Of a stretch of 64,000 nt of DNA, positions 36,460-45,547 are shown piece after piece. Where the stretch lies: assembly GCF_003114855.1 (NCBI RefSeq), contig NZ_BFBB01000005.1, positions 196,493 to 260,492 on the forward strand, given 5' to 3'. How positions within the stretch are numbered: the first letter of the stretch is position 1; each line of letters begins with the position of its first letter. Both the position numbers and the translations under genes were made by a program. The DNA is from Leptospira ryugenii. Lineage in GTDB: Bacteria; Spirochaetota; Leptospiria; Leptospirales; Leptospiraceae. The notes under the pieces are model-generated. The model was not told the origin of the DNA. It did not search any database and saw only the letters and a list, made by a program, of their open reading frames with translations.

Positions 36460-37659
36460 TTACTGGAGAGATCGCAATTGTTTCAGACGATTCTGTTTAT
36501 CAGCCGAATCCCAAACGGCACTCGAAAAGGACTCTACTTTGTATTTTTTAGTTTTGTACTCGTCTTTGTATGGATACACTAACTCTCTATCTGGTTCTGT
36601 TGTTTTGGCAGCTTGCAATTTCCGTAAGCCTTCTTCTCCCTGGTTGTACCATTCGGGATCAATGGGAAGATTCACCCTATGGCCTCGGAAAGAGGTAGCG
36701 ATGTACGGTCCGTCCAAATCTTTATCTCGTAAAATCTTACCAAAGAAAATAAATTCTACTTCGTTGCTACCTGCTTTAAGATCGCCATCATAGATTGCAT
36801 AGCCGATAAATTCACCATTCTTTTCGTCCTTAAGATTGGCTTCAAGATGGTATTTTCCTTTTCTATAGACATTCATTACAGCTCTCACAACCAATGAACC
36901 ATCTTGGATTCCATCAGAGAATACTCCATTGAACTCTGCAGGTACGGATGGCGATGAAAAGAAACTGGCTGTTACTGTTGTTTTTAAGCCTTCTGCACCG
37001 TACGTAATGTTCGAAACCAAAGACATTTGTCCCCAATCTGCTTTGGTTGGTTTCCAAGAAAAGGTGTAAATATTATCCCCTCGCGTTTGGTCGCCATCGG
37101 TACCGTTATCATTCACTTCTGCACTCACTGTTCCATATCTCTGGCCTTCCCACTCGCGGAAAACTTGGTGAGAGTCTATAGAGATCTTCACTCGGTTTCT
37201 TTCCTTGTCTCGGCATTCGAGGGTGACATACATAACATCTTTGTTTCCAACTACCGACCAGGTTTTTGGTTGGAACAAACAGACATAACCATTTGGCTCT
37301 TTTGTCTTTTGGTCTAATTGATAGTCTGGTGAATTTTCTATGATGAAGGGGAAAGCCAAATCATGATTCAATATTGACATGGGCCTTGAGAAAGGAGGAT
37401 ACTGTGCCCATTCTTCATACTGTTGTATTAAAATTTCTGGGCTTGCTCCATCATCAGGGATATCGCCGCTGTTGTTGTCTGCTCCACCCGTATAATTGCT
37501 GCTAGATGGATCACTAGAGCTTGACATCATATCTTGTTTGGATCTTTGTTTTGATTCTGAAAGAGAATCCTGCCCATCACTGAAAACAAAATAAACAATA
37601 ACGATCACTAGAGACAATACAATTGCTAAATACAATCCGTATTTGCGAAGAAGCTCCAT
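36460..37659 (-). CDS. hypothetical anchored protein with a calcium-loop-like immunoglobulin-type domain
   Basis: A 399-residue protein with an N-terminal membrane anchor (about residues 9-27), a Ser/Asp-rich linker (KQDMMSSSSDPSSSNYTGGA) and a mainly beta body. The phrase NDNGTDGDQTRGDNIYTFSW (about 187-206) matches the acidic loop of choice-of-anchor X type domains, where DxGxxGDxxxGDxxY binds calcium. The remainder resembles two beta-sandwich domains. It lies 7 bases upstream of the acylase gene and may share a transcript. Function unknown. Confidence 0.68.
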   Translation of the reverse strand: MELLRKYGLYLAIVLSLVIVIVYFVFSDGQDSLSESKQRSKQDMMSSSSDPSSSNYTGGADNNSGDIPDDGASPEILIQQYEEWAQYPPFSRPMSILNHDLAFPFIIENSPDYQLDQKTKEPNGYVCLFQPKTWSVVGNKDVMYVTLECRDKERNRVKISIDSHQVFREWEGQRYGTVSAEVNDNGTDGDQTRGDNIYTFSWKPTKADWGQMSLVSNITYGAEGLKTTVTASFFSSPSVPAEFNGVFSDGIQDGSLVVRAVMNVYRKGKYHLEANLKDEKNGEFIGYAIYDGDLKAGSNEVEFIFFGKILRDKDLDGPYIATSFRGHRVNLPIDPEWYNQGEEGLRKLQAAKTTEPDRELVYPYKDEYKTKKYKVESFSSAVWDSADKQNRLKQLRSLQ

Positions 37660-37728
37660 ATTCTAACCACCTTTTCTTTTGAAAACGGATTAGAAGCTGG
37701 AGCAAATTCTGAGCTTGTAAAGTAAAAT

Positions 37729-38391
37729 TTATTCTTGTTTGAGAAGTGCTAAAGCATCATAGGATACTCGAGACTGTTTGAATTCTTTCCAAGAGTGATA
37801 GTGCAGTGCAATTGATTTTGGATAAGAGGCAAGACCTCCCCATTTACGAAACCCCGATAAACCCGCATTGTAAGCAAGTAAAGCATCTGCAGGAGAGCCA
37901 GTTTCTTCCATGAGATCATTTAAATAAAGAACACCGAGCTTTAAGTTCGTTCGCGTATCAAAGAGGTCTTTTGCATTTTTGTAGGGGATGGACTTATTCT
38001 TTGCCAACCACTTTGCGGTATCAGGCATCAACTGCATATACCCGAGAGCACCTTTCTTTGATTTTGCCGTTCTTTTAAATTGGGATTCTGTCTGGATCAC
38101 TCCCAATAGAAAGGCAACGGAGTCTATCTTTGATTCCTCAGCAAACTTGGCACCTCGAGGGAATTTCAATAAAAACGAAGCTTCGTAGACAGCTTTCGCC
38201 AATTCCTCTTTTTCGCTCCGGGAGAGGCCATACCGCTGTTTTCCAATGTAGGAGGCAATTTGATCTACTTCACGGATTTGTGCAGCTCTGTCGCTTTCCA
38301 CGCTTGGTTTTCCGTAGGATTCAAAAAGAGCCAAACCCAATAAAGAGAATAGGAAAAGGGATTGGATACATGTCTTGGTTATATTTCGCAT
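37729..38391 (-). CDS. lytic transglycosylase (SLT domain)
   Basis: A 220-residue peptidoglycan lyase from the ATG at 38391 (a GTG at 38400 is also in frame). It has a signal peptide (about residues 8-27, CIQSLFLFSLLGLALFESYG). The catalytic Glu is E102 in GVIQTESQFKRTAKSKKGAL, followed by GYMQLMPDTAKWLA and LLAYNAGLSGFRKWGG, the complete family 1 motif set. It cuts the glycan strands of the sacculus in the periplasm. A perfect palindrome lies 16 bases upstream of its start. Confidence 0.92.
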   Translation of the reverse strand: MRNITKTCIQSLFLFSLLGLALFESYGKPSVESDRAAQIREVDQIASYIGKQRYGLSRSEKEELAKAVYEASFLLKFPRGAKFAEESKIDSVAFLLGVIQTESQFKRTAKSKKGALGYMQLMPDTAKWLAKNKSIPYKNAKDLFDTRTNLKLGVLYLNDLMEETGSPADALLAYNAGLSGFRKWGGLASYPKSIALHYHSWKEFKQSRVSYDALALLKQE

Positions 38392-38406
38392 TTCTTTCAC
38401 CGCTTA

Positions 38407-38476
38407 TTGTGCAGTGCACAATCTATTTACCAGCATTCCAGGAGGGCCTGCGGAGTCGACCCTTTTTTTGTGCGGT
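38407..38476. promoter_or_regulatory. two related TGTGC-GTGCAC motifs between divergent genes
   Basis: TTGTGCAGTGCACAA (38407-38421) is a perfect palindrome around one central base. A related sequence, TTGTGCGGTGCACCAA, begins near 38468, about 60 bases away. Both lie in the region between the transglycosylase start (38391) and the kinase start (38492). Repetition of the same core suggests an operator for one or both genes. Confidence 0.45.
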
Positions 38477-38491
38477 GCACCAACGATAAAA

Positions 38492-40936
38492 ATGCTGCTT
38501 TCCCTCCCCATCCTCCCGCAGAGACTGCGGTCACAATTCGAGGGGAACTTGTTACTCAATTTCTATAGCTTTTACTACTTTGGCCTTTCCGCCGTAATGG
38601 GTACGTCGTTCGTTTATTTCCACCGAAAGCGGGAAAGCCTCCCGAAATCATTTTTGGACTACCAGATCTTTTTGTTTTGCCTCTTCCTCTGGAGCATGAG
38701 TTGGGCGCTTTGTAACTCCTTGCTCTGCCCGTGGACCGCGTATCTATATATTTTTGTGAAAAACCCGGCAGTTCTTTTTCTTGGAACTTCTCTCGTTTCA
38801 GCTTCCTTTCGTTTTGGCAATGACATCAACCCTTCCCTTAGGATACGTTTTGTACGCCTTTCTATATTTCTCAGTATAGCTGCTTCTCTATTTAATTTTT
38901 GGGGTTTTTTCCATAGAAAAATCTTATTTGATCCCACATTTGAATTTTATGTACCAGAACAAAAATCCTCTGACCCATTCATATACGCGAGTATTCTATC
39001 TGTAGCGATTGTCGTGAGTCTTCAGCTAGCTACCGCGATCATCACTCTTATTTTAAAAAGATCCAAATCACAAAACGAACTCAAATCACGCATCGATATC
39101 TTTCTTCTCGCAAGCCTTGCCATACTTTGTATGGCTTTCTTTAATATCTTTGTGGATTTAGGCTATCTAAACAACGAAACGTATTTGTTTTTAATGACAA
39201 ACACAACTTTTATTTCCGTCACAGCCGTCATATTAAATGTTCTAAACCAAGAAAATTTCCCAAGTAATGTTGGTTTTAAGATCATGGCCTTCAACGTAGC
39301 CCTCATATATCTAGTGTTATCTGTCATTGCAAATATTCTCTTTATTGGATCAAAAAGAGACTTTCAAAGAGAATTTGATCGAGAAAAAGATTTTATTAAA
39401 ATTCAGATCGAGAAAGGAGTCAGATATCCGATCATTCATGATACTGATTTTGTCTTTGATCTGTTTCGAAACCAAACAATTATCAACAAAACTAATCAAA
39501 ATATAAGCAAGATACCATTGCTTACTTCTCGTGCTGCTCATTATGAAAATTATGATCTGGTAAGTTTATTTGAAACAAATGAAGGGATTTTTTGGATTGG
39601 AGATTTCATCGCCAACAATATCCATTACTCAATAGGACTTTCCTATCTTGACTATCGATGGAAAATACATAGATTTGTTTTTTCTTTACTTTTAACTCTC
39701 TCTATCACATTGGTTATCATTTTCTTTTTATATCCTGTTCTCCATAAACGTAACATTGTTATCCCACTCAACCGTCTTCTGTATGGATTGTCAGAGATGA
39801 GAAAGGGAAATTTAGACACAAGAATTCCCATCACGACGTTTGATGAAATCGGAGTGATCACAAAAAGTTTTAATGAGATGATTGCCAGAATCCAGGATTC
39901 AACTGAAAATTTAGAAACATTGATCCAAGAAAGAACGGAAGAGCTCCACCAAAAACTCGAAGAGTTAAACAAAACTCAATCAGCTTTATTGGTAGCCGAA
40001 CGTATGTCTGTCCTCGGAAAAATTGCAGCGGGAGTTGCTCATGAGATTAACAACCCTTTGGCGGCAATCAAAGCAAGTGTTTCTATTTTAAAACAAGACC
40101 CTATCCTCCATCCTCCACTCGTAGCCTCTCCAAATTCTCGACAAGCCGAAGAAATTCACCATTTGGTGGAGTCTGGAATGGAGCATCCTTCCGAAGGACA
40201 GGTATCCAAGATCAAACAAAAACGAGAATTGGCATCGATTCTACATGACCTGGGATTTGAAGACTCACAGTCATTAGCTGATTCTTGCTTTGATTTGAAT
40301 GTAAGGTATATTCCCGAGAGGCAAAAAAGCCTACTCAAAGAAGAAAAGAACCGACAATTTTTCATCCAAGCCCTTCAATACAAACAAAGCAAATTCCACC
40401 TTTCTATGATTGAGACAGCCATTGAGAGGTCCTCCAAGATTGTTTTTGCCTTAAAAAGTTATTCCTATGCAGGTCCAAAGGAAAATCGCTCTGTCTTTGA
40501 ATTGAATAAAGGAATAGAAAGTGTGCTACAGATGTATGCGAATGTTTGGCCTAAGGATGCTCAGATAATCGTAGATTTAGAACCAAATATTTTACTCTAT
40601 GGCTATGCGGACGAATTGGTACAGGTCTGGACAAATTTAATCTACAATGCTATCCAGGCAACTGCCAAGACAAGGGGAATCATCAAAATCCATTCAGAAA
40701 TCAAAGAGGATACTATTGAATTGAATATCCAGGACAATGGAGAAGGCATAAGTCCAGAGAATCTACCGAATATTTTTGAGCCTTTTTTTACGACAAAAGA
40801 GTTCGGTATGGGAACAGGCCTCGGCTTACCAACAGCCAAAAAAATAATCGATGCACATATGGGTCATATCGAAGTACAGAGTGTACCAGGCGATACCTGT
40901 TTCAAAGTGATTTTGCCAATCTATAAACAAATTTAA
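38492..40936 (+). CDS. membrane sensor histidine kinase
   Basis: An 814-residue kinase from the ATG at 38492. The frame is open from 38375, but the extra residues run back through the palindromes and into the neighbouring gene. The N-terminal part has seven hydrophobic segments, then a further helix pair around an external loop. A HAMP domain (RLLYGLSEMRKGNLDTRIPI), the phosphoacceptor H-box (AAGVAHEINNPLAAIKASVS), N-box (VWTNLIYNAIQATAKT) and G-boxes (DNGEGISPENLPNIFEPFF, GMGTGLGLPTAKKI) follow. About 110 residues of unusual sequence separate the H-box from the rest of the dimerisation region. It has no adjacent response regulator. Confidence 0.9.
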   Translation: MLLSLPILPQRLRSQFEGNLLLNFYSFYYFGLSAVMGTSFVYFHRKRESLPKSFLDYQIFLFCLFLWSMSWALCNSLLCPWTAYLYIFVKNPAVLFLGTSLVSASFRFGNDINPSLRIRFVRLSIFLSIAASLFNFWGFFHRKILFDPTFEFYVPEQKSSDPFIYASILSVAIVVSLQLATAIITLILKRSKSQNELKSRIDIFLLASLAILCMAFFNIFVDLGYLNNETYLFLMTNTTFISVTAVILNVLNQENFPSNVGFKIMAFNVALIYLVLSVIANILFIGSKRDFQREFDREKDFIKIQIEKGVRYPIIHDTDFVFDLFRNQTIINKTNQNISKIPLLTSRAAHYENYDLVSLFETNEGIFWIGDFIANNIHYSIGLSYLDYRWKIHRFVFSLLLTLSITLVIIFFLYPVLHKRNIVIPLNRLLYGLSEMRKGNLDTRIPITTFDEIGVITKSFNEMIARIQDSTENLETLIQERTEELHQKLEELNKTQSALLVAERMSVLGKIAAGVAHEINNPLAAIKASVSILKQDPILHPPLVASPNSRQAEEIHHLVESGMEHPSEGQVSKIKQKRELASILHDLGFEDSQSLADSCFDLNVRYIPERQKSLLKEEKNRQFFIQALQYKQSKFHLSMIETAIERSSKIVFALKSYSYAGPKENRSVFELNKGIESVLQMYANVWPKDAQIIVDLEPNILLYGYADELVQVWTNLIYNAIQATAKTRGIIKIHSEIKEDTIELNIQDNGEGISPENLPNIFEPFFTTKEFGMGTGLGLPTAKKIIDAHMGHIEVQSVPGDTCFKVILPIYKQI

Positions 40937-42006
40937 GGTTTGGCTTCTTTCATGGCCTTCTCTAAATCCTCTCCTTTTGCACGTAGAGGTATCTCTTGGA
41001 TATGTCTGTAGTAGTCGCGATTCCAATATCCCTTTTCTGGATCGGAGTTGTACAAATCGGAGGCTGACTCATTGATTTTTTTTCTCTCCTCCGTTCCAAG
41101 TGAGTTTTGGTTTCGTTTTTCTTCTCTTTTTGTGCTTAGTTCTTCTTTTTTCTTTTCGATCTCTGATTTGGATTTTTGGGATTGTTGATTGCCATCCTTA
41201 GAATCAGAAGGATTATCACCTTTTGCTACATCGGAATTTTTATCTTTTCTATCTTCGTTTGTATCTGAATCTTTTTGGCCATTCGATTTTTGTTTCGGAT
41301 TGTCTTTCGAATCTTTGGAGTTCTGTTCTTTGCCTTTTGGATCTGAAGAGGTCTGATGATTAGAAGAATTCTCTGCATTGGATGCTGCACCTTCTCCTTC
41401 TCCCCCTCCCTCACCCTTCTTTGGAGGGTTCAGACAGTTTTCACGCCAAGCAGGCAAGGCTTTGATATGCTTAGCTACTTCTGCCATAGTAGTTTGAGAT
41501 TCCATAGACATGGTCAGATTGAGTTGAAGCAGGGAAAAAATAGAGCTGCGAAATAGTTTTCCACGCGCAGCTTCCCACAAAACAATTGTTTCTTGGTAAT
41601 CACAGTCCTTTTCATTTAAAACTGACTTACCCCAAAAGAATAAATTATGTCCATCCAGATGGTAGGCTTCCCAAAAAAACCAATTTTGGGATTGTATCGA
41701 TTCTGTTAGTTCATGTGAGTCTTGGTATTTTGATTGTTTTGCCAATGATAAGGCCAAATTAAATAAGGGTATATGAGTACGAAATCCAAAGGAAATACTT
41801 TCGGTGAATTTCTCTTCAGCTTCAGGGAATGTGTTGGATAGATAAAGGCGCATACCCGCCTGGTTAGGCGAGATTGAGGGATGGCTTAAACGGGATTGTG
41901 CACATTGGTAGATCCCACCTTGAATGGCCAATAGAATGAGGAAAAACAGCCATTTCCACTTACGCCACAAGCGAACAATCTGATCTTCCTCAGCTAACTT
42001 TTCCAA
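40933..42006 (-). CDS. batC: BatC-like TPR protein with low-complexity tail
   Basis: A 357-residue protein: one N-terminal membrane helix (about residues 18-32), a TPR-like region (about 45-165; for example AGMRLYLSNTFPEAEEKFTESI) and a long charged Lys/Ser/Asp/Gln-rich stretch (about 190-315). The end (EKGYWNRDYYRHIQEIPL) is conserved-looking. In Leptospira and Bacteroidetes, BatC follows BatA and BatB and is thought to act with them in a membrane-associated complex. It overlaps batB by 17 bases and is the last gene of the cluster. Confidence 0.85.
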   Translation of the reverse strand: MEKLAEEDQIVRLWRKWKWLFFLILLAIQGGIYQCAQSRLSHPSISPNQAGMRLYLSNTFPEAEEKFTESISFGFRTHIPLFNLALSLAKQSKYQDSHELTESIQSQNWFFWEAYHLDGHNLFFWGKSVLNEKDCDYQETIVLWEAARGKLFRSSIFSLLQLNLTMSMESQTTMAEVAKHIKALPAWRENCLNPPKKGEGGGEGEGAASNAENSSNHQTSSDPKGKEQNSKDSKDNPKQKSNGQKDSDTNEDRKDKNSDVAKGDNPSDSKDGNQQSQKSKSEIEKKKEELSTKREEKRNQNSLGTEERKKINESASDLYNSDPEKGYWNRDYYRHIQEIPLRAKGEDLEKAMKEAKP

Positions 42007-43111
42007 TTTGAATCACCTTTCTGATAAAAATAAGATCATAGAGAAAGAATAAAAATGGAAGGAAAAAACACCAATGGACCAAACTCTTTTTGGATCCCGC
42101 CTCCCAAAGTAGTATTTGGGTTTTGTCTTTGGAAGCTTCGAGTGCTTCATATAATTTGCTAAGGACATCTGTTTCGCTTTCAACTTCTATGTAAACGCCT
42201 CCTGTACGATCGGCGATTTGTTTGAGAAATGCATAGTCAGGAAAGCTCATCCTTTTTTGCACAGATATCTCATTGGCACTTTCGTATTTTTTACCCGAGG
42301 CATCCGTTACCACGTCTGAAATTTGCTCCACCTCGTTTAGATAATTGTAACTCATTTCAATTTCGGCCCCCGTGATTTGGCCTAATGCGATGACATGCAC
42401 TGGTATTTTCAATCTTTGGAACATCGTCAATGATTCTAGGGCTTTGGATTTTTCTTCTTCAGAAGCATCGCCATCAGAATATAGAATCACTTGAAATCCC
42501 TGCCCTAAAAATTTGGAAGAACTTAGCAAATCAGAAAAGGCCGCAGAATAGTTTGTACCACTATAATACGTATTATGTGTTCCCATCTGTTCATAGAGAA
42601 TCTTTCGAATCCAATTCTTATCGGCGATGGGATGGCTATGTTGTGCCGATTCACCAGCAAACGTGATGACACCAAATGCGAAATCGTCTCGCTCACTCAA
42701 TACTTTCATCGCATGAAAACGAGCCTCCTCAAACCGAAACCTAGGTATAAACTCATAGAATTCTTTATTGGAAGTGTCCTCAGCCTGCATACTCCAGGAA
42801 GCATCAAAAACAAAATACGCAGCACTTTGTTTTGTTTCAAACTCTGCATCACCAGATTCATAAGGAAAAGAAAATGAAAGTAAAAGAGATAAAAAGGATA
42901 GGCAAAAGAAGATTTGGTAGATCCAAAATTTGTTTTTTGTGACGTCCCCGATTTTGTTTGTACGAAAGAAAGCACTAATTTTATGAAGACGACTTTTGTG
43001 TACAGACTGTTCAATTTCTTTAATTGCAAAAAATTCAAGATAGAACAACCAAATTGAGAAAACAAATCCCAATGGCAAAAGAAAAAGGAGAAGTGGGTAT
43101 TCAAAAGCCAT
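41990..43111 (-). CDS. batB: BatB, von Willebrand factor A domain membrane protein
   Basis: A 373-residue protein from the ATG at 43111, which overlaps the batA stop (TAATG). An earlier in-frame start at 43159 would lie deep inside batA. Membrane helices occur near residues 6-28, 63-80 and at the C-terminus (about 345-362). The VWA metal site DxSxS is intact at D103, S105 and S107 (VFDASWSMQ), with later YSDGDASEEE. The domain sits outside the inner membrane. It is part of the moxR-bat cluster. Confidence 0.92.
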   Translation of the reverse strand: MAFEYPLLLFLLPLGFVFSIWLFYLEFFAIKEIEQSVHKSRLHKISAFFRTNKIGDVTKNKFWIYQIFFCLSFLSLLLSFSFPYESGDAEFETKQSAAYFVFDASWSMQAEDTSNKEFYEFIPRFRFEEARFHAMKVLSERDDFAFGVITFAGESAQHSHPIADKNWIRKILYEQMGTHNTYYSGTNYSAAFSDLLSSSKFLGQGFQVILYSDGDASEEEKSKALESLTMFQRLKIPVHVIALGQITGAEIEMSYNYLNEVEQISDVVTDASGKKYESANEISVQKRMSFPDYAFLKQIADRTGGVYIEVESETDVLSKLYEALEASKDKTQILLWEAGSKKSLVHWCFFLPFLFFLYDLIFIRKVIQIGKVS

Positions 43112-44106
43112 TACCGAACAGGCCTCCTGATCCAAAAACTGGCTCCTAGATAATAACAACAGAAAGAGAAAAAAATGATAAATGTAACTACTAAATTAAG
43201 TGAGATCTTTTCTTTGACTTGGCTTACCTCTAGAGGTTTCTTTTCGAGTGCATTGATTTCAGATAGAATTGATTTGAGTGATTGGCCCTCTTTTGCACGG
43301 TAATACATCCCACCGGCGGCATCAGCTATCGCTTGTAAACTTTCATCTTTGAGACTTGTCACAAGTTGTTTTCCATCAGAACCTATGTACGGGTCTCCAT
43401 CAGGCTCAAAGACCGGGATGAGATCTGCACTCGCCATACCGATGATATAGAGATGAATGCCATTTTCCAAAGCGAGCTTTGCTGCTAGGATTGGATCGAG
43501 GCCTCCCGTATTTTCGCCATCTGTAATCAATACGATCGCCTGCTCCCTTCCTTCTGCTTTGAGGCGGGACAACTCTTCTTGTGAAAATAGAATTGCGTCT
43601 CCTATATGTGTGCCTCCTGCACGATTGTGTTCGAAGGTTTGAAAATGAATGCTCGAAATAGCCTTTTGGAGTGCATTTTTGTTAAATGAAAACGGATAAT
43701 GCAAATATACTTGTCCACTAAAGACAACAACACAAGTGCGATTGCCTCTAGTGTCTTCTAAATACTCATTGACTAGAGTTTTCATTGCTTCCAATCGATT
43801 GGGTTTGAAATCAGCTGCTTGCATACTGGCAGAGAGATCGAGTGTAATGGAAAGATCTATCCCTTCTGTTTTGATTGAATCCCGTTTTACGCTAATGTAA
43901 GGTTCAGATAATCCCAAAACCAAACTGCCATAGAAAATGAATTCACTATAGCGAACACAGCTGAGCTTCCAACTTCGGTTAACCTTACCATCACCTAACC
44001 AGGATATGGGAGAGAAGGGAAGCAACAGAGTGCTAAATCCTCTTTTATAGATCCAATAGAGCAATGCCAATGCGAGAAGAAAATAAGGAGCATCAAAACC
44101 TATCAT
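43111..44106 (-). CDS. batA: BatA, von Willebrand factor A domain membrane protein
   Basis: A 331-residue protein with membrane helices at about 7-20, 55-66 and 304-325 and a VWA domain between. The MIDAS motif is complete: D90, S92 and S94 (LDLSASMQ), a Thr in RAGGTHIGDA, and LITDGENTGG. BatA proteins are linked to the MoxR ATPase encoded upstream, which is thought to help assemble or load a metal or cofactor complex. Earlier work on Leptospira bat genes questioned a direct role in oxidative stress resistance. It overlaps the preceding gene by 4 bases. Confidence 0.94.
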   Translation of the reverse strand: MIGFDAPYFLLALALLYWIYKRGFSTLLLPFSPISWLGDGKVNRSWKLSCVRYSEFIFYGSLVLGLSEPYISVKRDSIKTEGIDLSITLDLSASMQAADFKPNRLEAMKTLVNEYLEDTRGNRTCVVVFSGQVYLHYPFSFNKNALQKAISSIHFQTFEHNRAGGTHIGDAILFSQEELSRLKAEGREQAIVLITDGENTGGLDPILAAKLALENGIHLYIIGMASADLIPVFEPDGDPYIGSDGKQLVTSLKDESLQAIADAAGGMYYRAKEGQSLKSILSEINALEKKPLEVSQVKEKISLNLVVTFIIFFSFCCYYLGASFWIRRPVR

Positions 44107-44663
44107 GTTTTTTTGCCACCTTGCTTAAAACCTGAATAGCGACTGATCAGCTCTTCAGCCAAGGCGACACTCGGCTCTTCTCTTTGATAGGAATGTAAAA
44201 CAATATCGACATACAGTAAATTTAGGTCTCCGGTAAGTGATTTTTTTTCTAACCGAATATCCGTAAATCTATGTGATTTTTTTTTCTTGGGAAGAAGAAT
44301 GAAATGTTCCAAAGAGAGATTTTCATGTTTCCCCTGGTGTTTTACTTTTCTGATATGGGAACTCAATTCCATAATCGCCAAACGAGGATTTGTTTGAGCC
44401 AATTCCTTTATTTCTTTAAGTTTGAGAGTTTTCCACTGATACGGTGTCTCTTGGACATGCGGAATCGACCTCTTATTAAATTCTTCTGGCAATCCTTTGG
44501 GTTTTAAGGAAGACAACCAACGAAGCAAAAAACGAATCAATAGAAAAAGGATAGCTATCGCCCATGGCAATGCGAGAAGGATGGGAAGAATGGTTTTTAA
44601 AAAATACACCTCTCCTTCTGAAAGAATGGGGAGTGGATTCAAAAAAGAAGAGGAGATTTCCAC
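44103..44663 (-). CDS. hypothetical membrane protein of the bat cluster
   Basis: A 186-residue protein with one long hydrophobic segment (about residues 24-50, TILPILLALPWAIAILFLLI) and a helical, lysine-rich cytoplasmic part. The position between DUF58 and batA matches small DUF4381-like proteins of MoxR/VWA clusters; sequence similarity is too low to assert by eye. The start is a GTG at 44663 overlapping the DUF58 stop by one base (TAGTG), and its stop overlaps batA by 4 bases, so translation is coupled. Confidence 0.78.
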   Translation of the reverse strand: MEISSSFLNPLPILSEGEVYFLKTILPILLALPWAIAILFLLIRFLLRWLSSLKPKGLPEEFNKRSIPHVQETPYQWKTLKLKEIKELAQTNPRLAIMELSSHIRKVKHQGKHENLSLEHFILLPKKKKSHRFTDIRLEKKSLTGDLNLLYVDIVLHSYQREEPSVALAEELISRYSGFKQGGKKT

Positions 44664-45544
44664 TAGCGCGATATCCTTTTTTTGCTCTCAAAAAAGTGTC
44701 TGAGCATTCGGCTCGGATCAGAGTTTGTTGAAAAAGAGGACCATGTTAAGCCATACTTGCTTGAAATTTCCTTGAGATGGGCTTCCTGTTCTACTAAACT
44801 CCTAATTTCTTTCTTAACAAATGCATTGTGCATAGGATTTTCGGGATCATTCCCTAAAAATCGAAAGTATTTATAATTTGTATATTCAAAAGGATCATAC
44901 ACATGAACCAATGCCAGATCATGAGATGCCACCAAATAACGAAGATCATCCGGTAAATCCAAATCTATAAAATCTGAAATTAGAAAAACCACAAAACGAT
45001 GGCCTTTTTTCTTTTGTAAGCTATGGATGGCTGCTCGAATGTCCGTCTTACCAGAACTAGGTGGATTCTCCTTATAGCGTACCATCTGGTTAAGAAAATG
45101 ATAAAATTGACGTTTTCCTCGTTTGGCAGGTGCTTCTGCTACTACTTTGTCTTGGAAAAAAAGGTAACCCAATCGATCTCCAGATTTGATGGCAGAATAA
45201 GCTAGTGTTGCGGCGAGTTCTACCGCATAATCGATCTTGGTTCTCTCCTGCCAACCGAGATACATACTTGGGCTGATGTCCAAAGCGATATAGATATTTC
45301 TTTCTCTTTCTTCTTGGAAAACTTTTACAAACGGTTCTCCGAGCCTAGCCGTCATATTCCAATCAATTAGCCTGATGGATTCTCCCATCACATACTTTCT
45401 TGCCTCTTTAAATTCAGTTCCCTTACCTGAAATTTCAGTAAGGTAATGCCCATCCAAGAGGGAGATTGCATTCTTTTTGGAAACTAGATCCAAAAGGCGT
45501 ACTTTTCGTATCAAATCTAAACTATGATCGGGTCCTTTTGACAT
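44663..45544 (-). CDS. DUF58 domain protein
   Basis: A 293-residue protein with the DUF58 hallmark IRLIDWNMTARLGEPFVKVF followed by QEERERNIYIALDISPSMYLG, a VWA-like fold with a partial metal site (DISPS). HRFVVFLISDFIDLDLPDDLR is the second typical region. Such proteins accompany MoxR ATPases and VWA membrane proteins and probably link the two. It lies 3 bases after the moxR-like gene. Confidence 0.92.
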   Translation of the reverse strand: MSKGPDHSLDLIRKVRLLDLVSKKNAISLLDGHYLTEISGKGTEFKEARKYVMGESIRLIDWNMTARLGEPFVKVFQEERERNIYIALDISPSMYLGWQERTKIDYAVELAATLAYSAIKSGDRLGYLFFQDKVVAEAPAKRGKRQFYHFLNQMVRYKENPPSSGKTDIRAAIHSLQKKKGHRFVVFLISDFIDLDLPDDLRYLVASHDLALVHVYDPFEYTNYKYFRFLGNDPENPMHNAFVKKEIRSLVEQEAHLKEISSKYGLTWSSFSTNSDPSRMLRHFFESKKRISR

Positions 45545-45547
45545 GGC

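Noticed and set aside
41226..41414. Lys-rich frame in the batC tail
   Set aside because: It is a frame-shifted reading of the low-complexity Lys/Ser/Asp region.
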